Of a DNA stretch of 64,000 nucleotides, positions 19,358-28,189 are shown in pieces. The notes below the pieces were generated by a model. It saw nothing but the letters and a program-made list of their open reading frames with translations. It was not told the DNA's origin and did not search any database. The position numbers and the translations under genes were made by a program. Numbering within the stretch: position 1 is the stretch's first letter; every line of letters starts with the position of its first letter. The DNA lies in the NCBI GenBank assembly GCA_963789885.1, contig CAWBNB010000030.1:310001-374000 (forward strand). The letters are read 5' to 3'. Source of the stretch: DATEDA01 sp963789885 (GTDB taxonomy: Bacteria; Pseudomonadota; Gammaproteobacteria; Burkholderiales; SG8-39).

Positions 19358-20587
19358 TTACACCGCCTGGCCGAGCTTGAAGATCGGCAGGTACATGGCA
19401 ATCACCATGCCGCCGATCAGCACGCCGAGCACCACCATGATCAGCGGCTCCATGAGCGAGGAGAGCGCGTCGACCGCGTCGTCGACCTCCGCCTCGTAGA
19501 AGTCGGCGACCTTGCTGAGCATGTGGTCGAGCGAGCCCGACTCCTCGCCGATCGAGGCCATCTGCACCACCATGTTCGGGAACACGTTAACGTTCCCCAT
19601 CGCGGCGGTCAGGCTCGTGCCGGTGCTCACCTCCTGCTGGATCTGCTTGGTCGCGATCTTGTAGACGTAGTTACCCGCCGCGCCGCCGACGGAATCCAGC
19701 GCCTCGACGAGCGGCACCCCGGCCGCGAACATCGTCGACAGCGTGCGCGTCCAGCGCGCGATGACCGACTTGCGGACGATCTGGCCGAAGATCGGTGCCC
19801 TGAGGAGCGCCCGGTCCATCGCGATCTGCACCGCCTCCGAGCGTTTCCACAGCTCGAGGAAGCCCCACACACCGCCGATCACGATGCCGAAGATGAGATA
19901 CCAGTACTCGACGAAGAAGTCCGAGACGCCCATCACGAACAGCGTCGGCGCCGGGAGGTCGGCGCCGAAGCTGGTGAACACCTGCTTGAACGCCGGGATG
20001 ACGAAAATCATGATCACCGCGGTGATGATGAACGCGACCACGATGACCGCCACCGGGTAGAAGAGCGCTGCCTTGATCTTCGACTTGATCGCGAGGATCT
20101 TTTCCTTGTAGGTCGCGAGGCGCTCGAGCAGCGTTTCCAGGATACCCGCCTGCTCGCCGGCCTGGATCAGGTTGCAGAAGAGCGCATCGAAATAGAGCGG
20201 CTGCTTGCGGAACGCCGCGGCGAGCGACGACCCGGTCTCGACGTCGGACTTGATGTCCATCAGCAGCTTGGTGACGCGCGGGTTCGCGTGTCCCTTGCCG
20301 ACGATGTCGAACGCCTGGAGCAGCGGCACCCCCGCCTTCATCATCGTCGCCATCTGCCGGGTGAAGAGCGCGATGTCCTTCTCGGTGATCTTCTTGCCGC
20401 CGGCGAGCCGCTGCTTGCGCACCTTGCTGACGTTGATGCCCTGGCGGCGGAGGGTCGCGTTGACCACGGCCTCGCCGCTCGCGCGCATCTCGCCCTTGAC
20501 CGACTTTCCGCTCTTGTCGCGGCCCTCCCACTGGAACACCGATTCCTTGACGGCCTCGCGCCGAAGCGCTCCCGCTGCTGTTGCCAT
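19358..20587 (-). CDS. pilC: Type IV pilus assembly inner-membrane protein PilC
   Basis: Platform protein of the type IV pilus machine that couples the PilB/PilT motors to the pilus. The 409-aa protein has a short N-terminal cytoplasmic region (FQWEGRDKSGKSVKGEMRAS) and two T2SS-F domains. The first contains LFTRQMATMMKAGVPLLQAF and the second RWTRTLSTMFAAGVPLVEAL. Transmembrane helices lie at about residues 178-205 and 230-250 and near the C-terminus (MVVLGVLIGGMVIAMYLPIF). It follows pilB after a spacer with two hairpins. Confidence 0.96.
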   Translation of the reverse strand: MATAAGALRREAVKESVFQWEGRDKSGKSVKGEMRASGEAVVNATLRRQGINVSKVRKQRLAGGKKITEKDIALFTRQMATMMKAGVPLLQAFDIVGKGHANPRVTKLLMDIKSDVETGSSLAAAFRKQPLYFDALFCNLIQAGEQAGILETLLERLATYKEKILAIKSKIKAALFYPVAVIVVAFIITAVIMIFVIPAFKQVFTSFGADLPAPTLFVMGVSDFFVEYWYLIFGIVIGGVWGFLELWKRSEAVQIAMDRALLRAPIFGQIVRKSVIARWTRTLSTMFAAGVPLVEALDSVGGAAGNYVYKIATKQIQQEVSTGTSLTAAMGNVNVFPNMVVQMASIGEESGSLDHMLSKVADFYEAEVDDAVDALSSLMEPLIMVVLGVLIGGMVIAMYLPIFKLGQAV

Positions 20588-20609
20588 GTCGTTCGCCTCG
20601 CTTCCCTAA

Positions 20610-20669
20610 GCGCCCGAGTGGGCGCGTTTCGTTCGTGTCGCCCGCGAGCGGGCGCGTTCTTCATTCGTT
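20610..20669 (-). repeat. Imperfect tandem hairpin repeat between pilB and pilC
   Basis: Two related units in tandem. The first is GCGCCCGAGTGGGCGC (20610-20625) followed by GTTTCGTTCGT. The second is CGCCCGCGAGCGGGCG (20639-20654) followed by CGTTCTTCATTCGT. Each unit is itself an inverted repeat able to fold as a hairpin in the pilBC mRNA. Neither hairpin has a T-run on the transcribed strand. Confidence 0.6.
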
Positions 20670-22380
20670 GGTCACGCCCATCACCTCCTCGAGCGAGGTG
20701 ACGCCCTGCCGGACCTTGAGCAGTCCCGATTGCCGCATGTCGCGCACGCCCTCGAGCCGCGCCTGGTCGGCGATCTCGAGCGCGTTGCCGCCGCGCATGA
20801 TGACCCGCCGCATCTCGTCGGTGATCGGCATCACCTGATAGATGCCGGTGCGGCCCTTGTAGCCCGCGCCCTTGCAGCGCTCGCACCCGACCGCGGCGTA
20901 CGGGCGCCAGGTGCCGTCGAGGTCGGCTTCGTCGAATCCCGCGCTGAGCAGCGCCTCGACCGGCAGGTCGGCGGGCTTCTTGCAGCTGCACAGCCGGCGC
21001 GCGAGCCGCTGCGCAGTGATCAGGATCACCGCCGAGGCGACGTTGAACGCCGGGATGCCCATGTTCACCAGCCGCGTCAGCGTCGTCGGCGCGTCGTTCG
21101 TGTGCAGCGTCGAGAGCACCAGGTGGCCGGTCTGCGCCGCCTTGACCGAGATCTCCGCGGTCTCGAGGTCGCGGATCTCGCCGACCATGATGATGTCCGG
21201 GTCCTGCCGCAGGAATGCGCGGAGCGCGGCTGCGAACGTGAGCCCGGCCTTCTCGTTCACGTTGACCTGGTTGATCCCCGCCAGGTTGATCTCGGCCGGG
21301 TCCTCCGCGGTCGAGATGTTGATGCCCGGCTTGTTGAGGAGGTTCAGGCAGGTGTAGAGCGAAACGGTCTTCCCGCTGCCGGTCGGTCCGGTGACGAGGA
21401 CCATCCCGTAGGGGCGCTGGACCGCCTCCAGGATCGCCGCCTTCTGCTCGGGCTCGTAGCCGAGTGCGTCGATGTTGAGGTTCGCCGCGGACGAGTCGAG
21501 GATCCGGAGCACGAGCTTCTCGCCGTGGAGGGTCGGCAGCGTCGACACGCGGAAGTCGATCGCGCGGTCCTTCGACAGCACGAGCTTGAACCGCCCGTCC
21601 TGCGGCACGCGCTTCTCCGAGATATCGAGCTTCGATATGACCTTCAGGCGGGAGGCGATCTTCTCCCGCAGGACGAGCGGCGGCTGGGTGATCTCGCGCA
21701 GATCGCCGTCGATGCGGAAACGGATGCGGTAGAACCGCTCGTAGGGCTCGAAGTGGATGTCGGACGCGCCGTCGCTGATCGCGTCCAGCATGACCTTCTG
21801 GATGAACTTGACGACCGGCGCGTCGTCGACCTCGCTCGCCGCGGCATCGATCGCCGCGTTCTGCGCCTCGTCGTCGCTGAACTCGACCGAGAGATCCTCG
21901 TCGATCAGCTGCTTGAGCGAGGTCTCGGCCCGCTCGAGCACGCGCGACGAGCATCGTGCGCAGCTTGTCGTCCTCGACCACGATCGGGTCGATCGACATC
22001 GAGGTCTGGAACTTGACCTCGTCGAGCACCTGGGTGTTGGAGGGATCCGACACCGCGACCGCGAGCCGGTTGCCGCGCTTGCGCAAGGGGAGCACGCGCC
22101 GCTCGCGCATCAGCTTCTTGTCGACGAGATCGAGCGGCAGCGCGCCGCTGTCGAGCGCCTCGAGGTCGAGGAGCGGCAGGCCGAAGGTGCGGGAGGCGAA
22201 CTCGGCGACGTCGAGCGTGCTCATCTTGTGGCTCGAGACGAGCTGCTCGATGAAGCCCGAGCCGTGGTTGCGGGCCTGGACCGAGAGCTCCTCGGCCACG
22301 TTTTCCGGGAGCCGCCCATGCTGGACGAGCGCCCGGGCGAGCCCGCTCATCGTCCCGCCGTAGCTTGGGTTGACCGCCAT
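20661..22380 (-). pseudogene. pilB: Type IV pilus assembly ATPase PilB, interrupted by a +1 frameshift
   Basis: Extension motor of the type IV pilus. The N-terminal part (MSGLARALVQHGRLPENVAE..., an MshEN-type domain) is in one frame and stays recognisable up to VVEDDKLRTMLVA. The remaining 426 aa (VLERAETSLKQLIDEDLSVE onward) are in another frame. The second part has Walker A GPTGSGKTVSLYTCLNLL, the Asp box, LSTLHTNDAPTTLTRL and the zinc tetracysteine (CSCKKPADL and CERCKGAGY). Removing one base from the alternating CG run near 21939-21948 restores a ~570-aa protein. Because the rest is perfectly conserved, a sequencing error is more likely than a dead gene. Start could be 22380 (MAVNPSYGG) or 22350 (MSGLARAL). 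Confidence 0.85.
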
Positions 22381-22534
22381 CCCCGCCGCCCGCGTTCCCT
22401 CCAGTTGAACGCTGGGATGATGCAACGCCAGCGGGGCTCTGTAAAGCCTAAAGTGTCACACCTAAAGCCATGAGTTAAGGCCGCATTTTGGCAATCCCGG
22501 ACGGCACGAACCGGATCCCGGGAGGGGGGCCAGG

Positions 22535-23824
22535 CTAGGCGGCGGCAGCCTCTGCGGGCTCCGGGAGCGGCTTGAAGAGGCGCACCGTCTTCACCACGCG
22601 ATCCTGGGTCTGGACGATCTCCATCGGAACTCCGCTGATCTTCACGCTCACGCCGGCTTCAGGGATGTCCTGGAGGTGCTCCAGCAGCAGGCCGTTCAGG
22701 GTTTTCGGCCCGTCGAGCGGTAGCGCGAGCCCGAGCTTGCGGTTCAGCTCGCGCAGGCTGGACGCGCCCTCGACCAGCGCGCTGCCGTCCTCGTCCCACG
22801 CAAAGCCCGACGCCTTCACCGGCGCGGTCGTGGTGAACTCGCCGATGATCTCCTCGATGATGTCCTCGAGGGTGATGAGACCCTGGAGCTCGCCGTACTC
22901 GTCGACCACCAGGGCGAGCCGCTGCCGCGCCTCCTGGAAGTACTGGAGCTGGGTGAGCGCCGGGGTCTCGGCCGGGACGAAGTACGGGTCGGCGAGCAGC
23001 TCCTCGAGCGCCTGCTTGTCGAGCCCGCCTTCGCGCAGGAGCGAGAGCGCGCGCCGCAGGTGCAGGATGCCGACGACGTTCCCGAGCTCGCCGCGGTACA
23101 CCGGCAGGCGCGTGTGATAGCTCGTCGAGATGTGCCGGACGATGTCCTCCTCCGGCGCGTCCAGGTCGAGCGCCTCGATCTGCGCGCGCGGCGTCATGAC
23201 GTCCTCGACGGTGATGCGGTCGAGGTCGAAGAGGTTCACCAGGATCGAGGCGTGCTTCTTCGGGATCATGTGGCTGTGCTCGAGCACGAGCGAGCGCAGC
23301 TCCTCTTGCGACAGCCGCTCGCGCTCGCCCGCGGCCTGCGGCCTCACGCCGAGCATGCGCAGGATGGCGGTCGAGAAGAGGTTCACGAACCACACCGCCG
23401 GGTAGAGCACCTTCAGCAGCGGGCCGAGCGCGTAGGAGAGCGGGAGCGCGATTCTCTCGGGAAAGGCCGCGCCGAGGACCTTCGGCGTGATCTCGGAAAA
23501 GACGACGATCAGGAGCGTGATCACGCCGGTGGCGAGCGCGAGCGTCATCTCGCTCTGGCCGAGGAGATCGATCGCGATCACGCCGGCGAGCACCGACGCG
23601 GCGCTGTTCACCAGGTTGTTGCCGAGCAGGATGACGCCGAGCAAGCGGTCGGTCCGCGCGAGCAGCGCCGCGGTGCGCTGCGCCGCGGTGTCGCCGAGCC
23701 GCGCCATCGCCCGCAGCCGATAGCGGTTGATCGCCATCATGCTGGTCTCGGCCATGGAGAAGAACGCCGAGATCACGAGCAGCACCGCGAGCGCCGCGAG
23801 CTGCCACTTCAACGATATGTCCAA
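22535..23824 (-). CDS. CNNM/CBS/CorC-HlyC domain protein (HCC family)
   Basis: A 429-aa membrane protein of the YfjD/CorB type, linked in other bacteria to Mg2+/Co2+ handling. Residues 1-~145 are the CNNM (DUF21) membrane domain with FSMAETSMMAINRYRLRAMA and VIVVFSEITPKVLGAAFPER-like helices. Two CBS domains lie at about 205-330 (VMTPRAQIEALDLDAPEED, LPVYRGELGNVVGILHLR, ALVVDEYGELQGLITLEDII). A CorC_HlyC transporter-associated domain ends the protein. It is 58 nt from the CcsA-like gene upstream; the 154-nt spacer to pilB contains no ORF. Confidence 0.88.
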   Translation of the reverse strand: MDISLKWQLAALAVLLVISAFFSMAETSMMAINRYRLRAMARLGDTAAQRTAALLARTDRLLGVILLGNNLVNSAASVLAGVIAIDLLGQSEMTLALATGVITLLIVVFSEITPKVLGAAFPERIALPLSYALGPLLKVLYPAVWFVNLFSTAILRMLGVRPQAAGERERLSQEELRSLVLEHSHMIPKKHASILVNLFDLDRITVEDVMTPRAQIEALDLDAPEEDIVRHISTSYHTRLPVYRGELGNVVGILHLRRALSLLREGGLDKQALEELLADPYFVPAETPALTQLQYFQEARQRLALVVDEYGELQGLITLEDIIEEIIGEFTTTAPVKASGFAWDEDGSALVEGASSLRELNRKLGLALPLDGPKTLNGLLLEHLQDIPEAGVSVKISGVPMEIVQTQDRVVKTVRLFKPLPEPAEAAAA

Positions 23825-23882
23825 GTCCGCGGGTGGAAGTCGGGGACGACGCCAGTATAGCCCCCAGCCGTCGGGGCCGTGG

Positions 23883-24722
23883 TCACGCCAGGCTGCGGCC
23901 GAGGATCACTTCGATGACGAACCGGCTGCCGACGTAGGCGAGCAGCAGCATGACGAAGCCGGCGAGCGTCCAGCGCAACGCGCGACGGCCGCGCCAGCCG
24001 TAGCGCCAGCGTCCGGCGAGCAGCAGGCCGAAGATCACGCACGAGAGGATCGCGAACACCGTCTTGTGGTTGAAGCGCAGCGCGCGGCCGAACACCTCTT
24101 CCGAGTAGATCGCGCCGGTGAGGAGCGTGAGCGTGAGCAGCACGAAGCCGAGCGTGAGGATGCGGAACAGCAGCCGCTCGAGCGTGAGGAGCGGCGGCAG
24201 ACTCGCGAGCGGGCCGGCGAGGAGCCCGGCGCTGCGGTCGCGATGGAGGCGCCGCTCGATCAGCGCCATCAGCAGTGCGTGCATCGCGCCGATCGTGAAC
24301 AGGCTGTAAGCGAGCATCGCGAGCGCCAGATGCGCGCGGAACGCGAGCCCCGAGGAATCCGGCGGCGCCGCCAGCCCCGGGAAGAGCCCGGGCAGGAGGA
24401 CACAGATCGCGGCCGCGCCGAGCACGATCGCCTGCATGCCTTCCAGGTTCACGAACAGGCTCTCGAACCAGTAGATGAGGACCGCGAGCCACAGCGTCAC
24501 GGAGAGCGCCTGGCCGAACCCGAACCGCAGTTCCGGCGCGACGAACAGCGCCTCGTAGATGAGCCAGGTGTGGAGCGCGAGCGGGACGAGGATCGCCGCG
24601 CGCTCCCACTGCGCGAGCCCCGGCGCGTGCGGCGTGCTCGCGCGCCAGCGCGTACGCCAGAAATGCACGGCGAGCCCCGCGTAGAGGAGCGCCGCAACCG
24701 CGTGCAGTAGAATCCCGGCCAT
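23883..24722 (-). CDS. CcsA/YpjD-type cytochrome c assembly-like inner-membrane protein
   Basis: A 279-aa protein made of about eight transmembrane helices. It matches the YpjD/CcsA family: N-terminal LLHAVAALLYAGLAVHFW, the central aromatic region LAVLIYWFESLFVNLEGMQ, HLALAMLAYSLFTIGAMHAL, and the C-terminal NHKTVFAILSCVIFGLLLAG followed by RWRYGWRGRRALRW. CcsA proteins handle heme for cytochrome c maturation, but YpjD-type members next to ffh have no proven role. It is divergent from ffh with 41 nt between the two starts, the same pairing seen in many proteobacteria. Confidence 0.87.
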   Translation of the reverse strand: MAGILLHAVAALLYAGLAVHFWRTRWRASTPHAPGLAQWERAAILVPLALHTWLIYEALFVAPELRFGFGQALSVTLWLAVLIYWFESLFVNLEGMQAIVLGAAAICVLLPGLFPGLAAPPDSSGLAFRAHLALAMLAYSLFTIGAMHALLMALIERRLHRDRSAGLLAGPLASLPPLLTLERLLFRILTLGFVLLTLTLLTGAIYSEEVFGRALRFNHKTVFAILSCVIFGLLLAGRWRYGWRGRRALRWTLAGFVMLLLAYVGSRFVIEVILGRSLA

Positions 24723-24763
24723 CCGGCGCGGATTATCCCACCCCCGCGTCCCCGGTCGCACCC

Positions 24764-26119
24764 ATGCTCGACAATCTGACCCAGCGCTTCGCGCGCATCG
24801 TGAAGCAGCTCCGCGGCGAGGCGCGGCTCACCGAGGAGAACGTCGCCGAGTCTTTGCGCGAGGTGCGCATGGCGCTCCTCGAGGCCGACGTCGCGCTGCC
24901 GGTCGTGAAGGATTTCGTCGCGCGCGTGAAGGAGAAAGCGCTCGGCGAGGAGGTGATCGGCAGCCTCACGCCGGGTCAGGCGCTCGTCGGCGTCGTGCAT
25001 CGCGAGCTGACCGCGGTCATGGGCGGCGAAAGCGCGGGCCTCGAGCTCGCGGTCGCGCCGCCGGCGGTGATCCTGATGGCGGGACTTCAGGGCTCGGGCA
25101 AGACGACTACCGTCGGCAAGCTCGCGAAGCTCCTCAAGGAGGAGATGCGGAAGAAGCCGCTCGTGGTGTCGGCCGACGTCTACCGGCCAGCGGCGATCGA
25201 GCAACTCGCGACGCTCGCCCGGCAGGTGGGCGTCGACTTCTTCCCGTCCGCGGTCGGCGAGAAGCCGGTCGACATCGCGCGTGCAGCGGTGGCGCACGCC
25301 CGCACCCACTACAACGACGTGCTGATCGTCGACACGGCCGGAAGGCTTGCGATCGACGAGGCGATGATGAAGGAGATCGCCGAGCTGCACGCGGCGCTCG
25401 CGCCGACCGAGACGCTGTTCGTCGTCGACTCGATGCAGGGCCAGGATGCGGTCAACGTCGCGAAAGCGTTCGGCGCGGCGCTGCCGCTGACCGGGGTCGT
25501 GCTCACCAAACTCGACGGCGATGCGCGCGGCGGCGCGGCGCTCTCGGTGCGGCAGGTCACCGGCAAGCCGATCAAGTTCGCCGGCGTCGGCGAGAAGCTC
25601 GACGGCCTCGAGCCGTTCCACCCCGAGCGCATGGCGGCCCGCATCCTCGGCATGGGCGACATCGTCTCGCTGGTGGAGGAGGCGCGAAAGGGGATCGATC
25701 AGGTCGAGGCGCAGAAGCTCGCCGAGAAGTTCAAGAAGGGCAAGGGCTTCGACCTCGAGGACTTCAAGGGTCAGCTGCAGCAGATGAAGAAAATGGGCGG
25801 GCTCGCCTCGCTCGTCGACAAGCTGCCGGCGCAGATCGCCCAGGCCGCCCAGAACGCGCCGCAGCTTGCCGATGACCGCGCGCTCCGCCGGATCGAGGGC
25901 ATCATCAACTCGATGACCGCGGTCGAGCGCGCCAAGCCGGAGATCATAAAAGCCTCGCGCAAGCGCCGGATCGCCACGGGGGCCGGGGTGTCGGTGCAGG
26001 AGGTCAACCGCCTGCTGAACCAGTTCGGCGAGATGCAGAAGATGATGAAACAGATGCAAAAAGGCGGACTGGCGAAGATGATGCGGGCGATGAAAGGGGC
26101 CTTCCCCGGGATGCGGTAG
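24764..26119 (+). CDS. ffh: Signal recognition particle protein Ffh
   Basis: SRP54 GTPase that targets nascent membrane proteins to FtsY/SecYEG with 4.5S RNA. The 451-aa protein has the N domain, the G domain with GLQGSGKTTTVGKLAKLL near residue 107, DVYRPAAIEQL, VDTAGRLAIDEAMM, TKLDGDARGGAALS and GVGEKLDGLEPF, and a methionine-rich M domain ending MKQMQKGGLAKMMRAMKGAF. The rpsP promoter starts right after its stop, so the ribosomal operon is at least partly independent. Confidence 0.97.
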   Translation: MLDNLTQRFARIVKQLRGEARLTEENVAESLREVRMALLEADVALPVVKDFVARVKEKALGEEVIGSLTPGQALVGVVHRELTAVMGGESAGLELAVAPPAVILMAGLQGSGKTTTVGKLAKLLKEEMRKKPLVVSADVYRPAAIEQLATLARQVGVDFFPSAVGEKPVDIARAAVAHARTHYNDVLIVDTAGRLAIDEAMMKEIAELHAALAPTETLFVVDSMQGQDAVNVAKAFGAALPLTGVVLTKLDGDARGGAALSVRQVTGKPIKFAGVGEKLDGLEPFHPERMAARILGMGDIVSLVEEARKGIDQVEAQKLAEKFKKGKGFDLEDFKGQLQQMKKMGGLASLVDKLPAQIAQAAQNAPQLADDRALRRIEGIINSMTAVERAKPEIIKASRKRRIATGAGVSVQEVNRLLNQFGEMQKMMKQMQKGGLAKMMRAMKGAFPGMR

Positions 26120-26132
26120 CCCCCAAAAAGCC

Positions 26133-26162
26133 TTGCCAATCAGAGCCTAACTCACGTAGAAT
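26133..26162 (+). promoter_or_regulatory. Sigma-70-type promoter of the rpsP-rimM-trmD-rplS operon
   Basis: TTGCCA (26133-26138) and TAGAAT (26157-26162) are separated by 18 nt, followed by a short GC-rich leader and the rpsP ATG 33 nt after the -10 box. It stands out in a high-GC background and sits exactly in the ffh-rpsP gap. Confidence 0.7.
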
Positions 26163-26195
26163 CGCGCCCTTTTCCGCACCCCGGACTCCTATTCC

Positions 26196-26456
26196 ATGGT
26201 TGTGATTCGCCTGGCTCGCGGCGGCGCCAAAAAGCGGCCGTTCTACAACATCGTCGCCGCCGACTCGCACTTCTCGGTCTCCGGCCGGTTTCTCGAGCGC
26301 ATCGGCTTCTACGATCCGAAGGCGCCTGCGGGCCGCGAGAGCTTTCGCCTCAACGGCGAGCGCCTCGCCCACTGGACCGGCAAGGGCGCGAAGCTCTCGC
26401 CGACCGTCGCGCGGCTCGTGAAGTCGCGTGCCAAGCCTGCCAGCGCCGCCCAGTAA
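26196..26456 (+). CDS. rpsP: 30S ribosomal protein S16
   Basis: An 86-aa ribosomal protein. The start MVVIRLARGGAKKRPFYNIV and the FLERIGFYDPKAP block are the S16 signature. It is the first gene of the classical rpsP-rimM-trmD-rplS operon and is preceded by a well-placed promoter. The last 29 nt overlap the GTG start assigned to rimM. Confidence 0.98.
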   Translation: MVVIRLARGGAKKRPFYNIVAADSHFSVSGRFLERIGFYDPKAPAGRESFRLNGERLAHWTGKGAKLSPTVARLVKSRAKPASAAQ

Positions 26457-26949
26457 CCTGCTCGTGATGGGGCGCGTCGGCGCGCCCTTCGGCGTGAAGG
26501 GGTGGGTGAAGGTCATGCCCTTCACCGAATCGCCGGCCACGCTCGCCAGGTATCGCCGGGTGTGGCTCGGCCGCCAGGGCGAGTGGCGCGAGGTGGAGGT
26601 CGAGGAAACCGCGGTGCACGGCGCTGTGGTCGTCGCGCGGTTCGCGGGGTGCGGCGACCGGGATGCGGCGGCCCGCCTCAGGGGGACCGAAGTCGCGGTG
26701 CCGCGCGACGCGCTCCCGGCGGCGGCGCCCGGCGAGTTCTACTGGGCCGACCTGGTCGGCCTGGACGTGGTGACGACGGGCGGCGAGCCGCTCGGCAAGG
26801 TGAGCGAGATGTTTTCGACCGGCGCGAACGACGTGATGCGGGTCGGAGAAGGCAAGGGCGAGCGGCTGTTGCCGTTCGTCGCAACGGTGGTGCGGAACGT
26901 CGATCTGGCAGCACGACGGATCGAGGTGGCCTGGGAACTGGACTGGTGA
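26428..26949 (+). CDS. rimM: Ribosome maturation factor RimM
   Basis: 16S rRNA processing factor that binds S19 and helps 30S head assembly. The N-terminal domain has LLVMGRVGAPFGVKGWVKVM and the C-terminal PRC-barrel has FYWADLVGLDVVTTGGEPLG and ANDVMRVGEGKGERLLPFV. The longest form (173 aa) uses a GTG inside rpsP. The first aligned residues (NLLVMGRV) begin about 10 codons later, so an internal start at 26467 would cut into the conserved strand. Overlap with rpsP suggests translational coupling. Confidence 0.92.
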   Translation: MPSLPAPPSNLLVMGRVGAPFGVKGWVKVMPFTESPATLARYRRVWLGRQGEWREVEVEETAVHGAVVVARFAGCGDRDAAARLRGTEVAVPRDALPAAAPGEFYWADLVGLDVVTTGGEPLGKVSEMFSTGANDVMRVGEGKGERLLPFVATVVRNVDLAARRIEVAWELDW

Positions 26950-26974
26950 ATCGACCGACTGGGCGGTCGCGGTG

Positions 26975-27731
26975 ATGATCCAGTTCGACTGCGTGACGCT
27001 GTTTCCCGCAGATGTTCGCGGCGGTCGCGGAACACGGGATCACGCGGCGCGCGCGGGAGGAAGGGCGCTGGAGCCTCGCGACGTGGAATCCGCGCGACTT
27101 CACGACCGACAACCACCGCACGGTCGACGACCGGCCGTACGGCGGCGGGCCGGGGATGGTGATGATGGCCGAGCCGCTCGAGCAGGCGATCCGGGCGGCG
27201 CAGGCGCGGGTGCCGGGCGAGCGGGCGTACGTGATCCTGCTCTCGCCGCAGGGCGCGGTGCTCGACCACGCGAAGGTGGCCGAGCTCGCGCGGCGGGAGC
27301 GGCTGGTGCTGGTGTGCGGCAGGTACGAAGCGGTCGACGAGCGGCTGATGGCGCGCGCGATCGACGAAGAGGTGTCGATCGGCGACTACGTGCTTTCGGG
27401 CGGCGAGCTCGCGGCGATGGCGTTGATCGACGCGATCGTGCGGCAGCTCCCGGGCGCCCTCGGCGGCGAGCAGTCGGCGGCGCAGGAGTCCTTCGTGACC
27501 GGGCTCCTCGACTGCCCGCACTACACGCGGCCCGAGGTGTACGAGGGCGAGCGGGTGCCGGAAGTGCTGCTTTCGGGGCATCACGCCGAGATCGAGCGCT
27601 GGCGGCTGAAACAGGCGCTCGGCCGGACGTGGCTCCGCCGGCCCGATCTGCTGGGGCGCAGGCGGTTGAGCGAGACCGAACAGAAGCTCCTGGCGGAGTT
27701 CCGCCGGGAGCACGACGCGAAGGGAGTTTGA
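26975..27731 (+). CDS. trmD: tRNA (guanine-N1)-methyltransferase TrmD, with a +1 frameshift near the N-terminus
   Basis: SPOUT methyltransferase that makes m1G37 in tRNA and prevents frameshifting. The first eleven codons, MIQFDCVTLFP, are in one frame. The rest (MFAAVAEHGITRRAREEGRW... to the stop at 27731) is in another. Dropping one C from the CCC at 27005-27007 joins them into LFPQMFAAVAEHG, the normal TrmD start. The knot and SAM site are intact: RPYGGGPGMVMM, LVCGRYEAVDERL and SIGDYVLSGGELAA. The 239-aa ORF starting at 27012 lacks the conserved first strand. Since trmD is generally essential, a sequence error is likely; no other start rescues it. Confidence 0.9.
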
Positions 27732-27733
27732 CG

Positions 27734-28120
27734 ATGGACGTGATCAGGCAGCTCGAGCAGGAAGAGATCAAGCGGCTCGGGAAGGAACTTCCCGCGTTCG
27801 CGCCGGGCGACACGGTGGTCGTGAACGTGAACGTGAAGGAGGGCGACCGCAAGCGTCTCCAGGCCTACGAGGGCGTGGTGATCGCGAAGCGCAACCGCGG
27901 CATCAACTCCTCGTTCACGGTGCGCAAGGTGTCCTCGGGCGAGGGCGTCGAGCGGACGTTCCAGACCTACTCGCCGCTGATCGCCTCGGTCGAGGTGAAG
28001 CGCAAGGGGGACGTCCGGCGCGCGAAGCTCTACTACCTGCGCGACCGCTCCGGCAAGGGCGCGCGCATTCGCGAGAAGCTGGCGAAGCACGCTGAAAGCG
28101 CGGAGGGCGGCGAAGAGTAG
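27734..28120 (+). CDS. rplS: 50S ribosomal protein L19
   Basis: A 128-aa large-subunit protein located at the 30S-50S interface. Family blocks are MDVIRQLEQEEIKRL, FAPGDTVVVNVNVKEGDRKR, QAYEGVVIAKRNRGINSSFT, VERTFQTYSPLIASVEV and the C-terminal AKLYYLRDRSGKGARIREKL. The Ala/Glu-rich tail (AKHAESAEGGEE) is slightly longer than in E. coli. It starts 2 nt after trmD and is followed by a strong terminator, closing the operon. Confidence 0.98.
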   Translation: MDVIRQLEQEEIKRLGKELPAFAPGDTVVVNVNVKEGDRKRLQAYEGVVIAKRNRGINSSFTVRKVSSGEGVERTFQTYSPLIASVEVKRKGDVRRAKLYYLRDRSGKGARIREKLAKHAESAEGGEE

Positions 28121-28140
28121 CCGCCCGCTGCAAGTCGAAG

Positions 28141-28164
28141 AAGGGCGCCGCGGCGCCCTTTTTT
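28141..28164 (+). terminator. Intrinsic terminator after rplS
   Basis: The perfect palindrome GGGCGCCGCGGCGCCC (28143-28158), extended by AA/TT pairing on both sides, runs directly into six T residues (28159-28164). It ends the rpsP operon and separates it from the convergent Bug-receptor gene. Confidence 0.92.
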
Positions 28165-28189
28165 GTCGCCGTCGCCCGCGGGCGAGCCG

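Noticed and set aside
19523..20701. 392-aa forward ORF over pilC
   Set aside because: Composition is typical of an antisense frame and pilC on the other strand is clearly real.
28165..28189. Second terminator (TCGCCCGCGGGCGA palindrome) for the Bug gene
   Set aside because: The palindrome is perfect but has no T-run on the strand that would need it.
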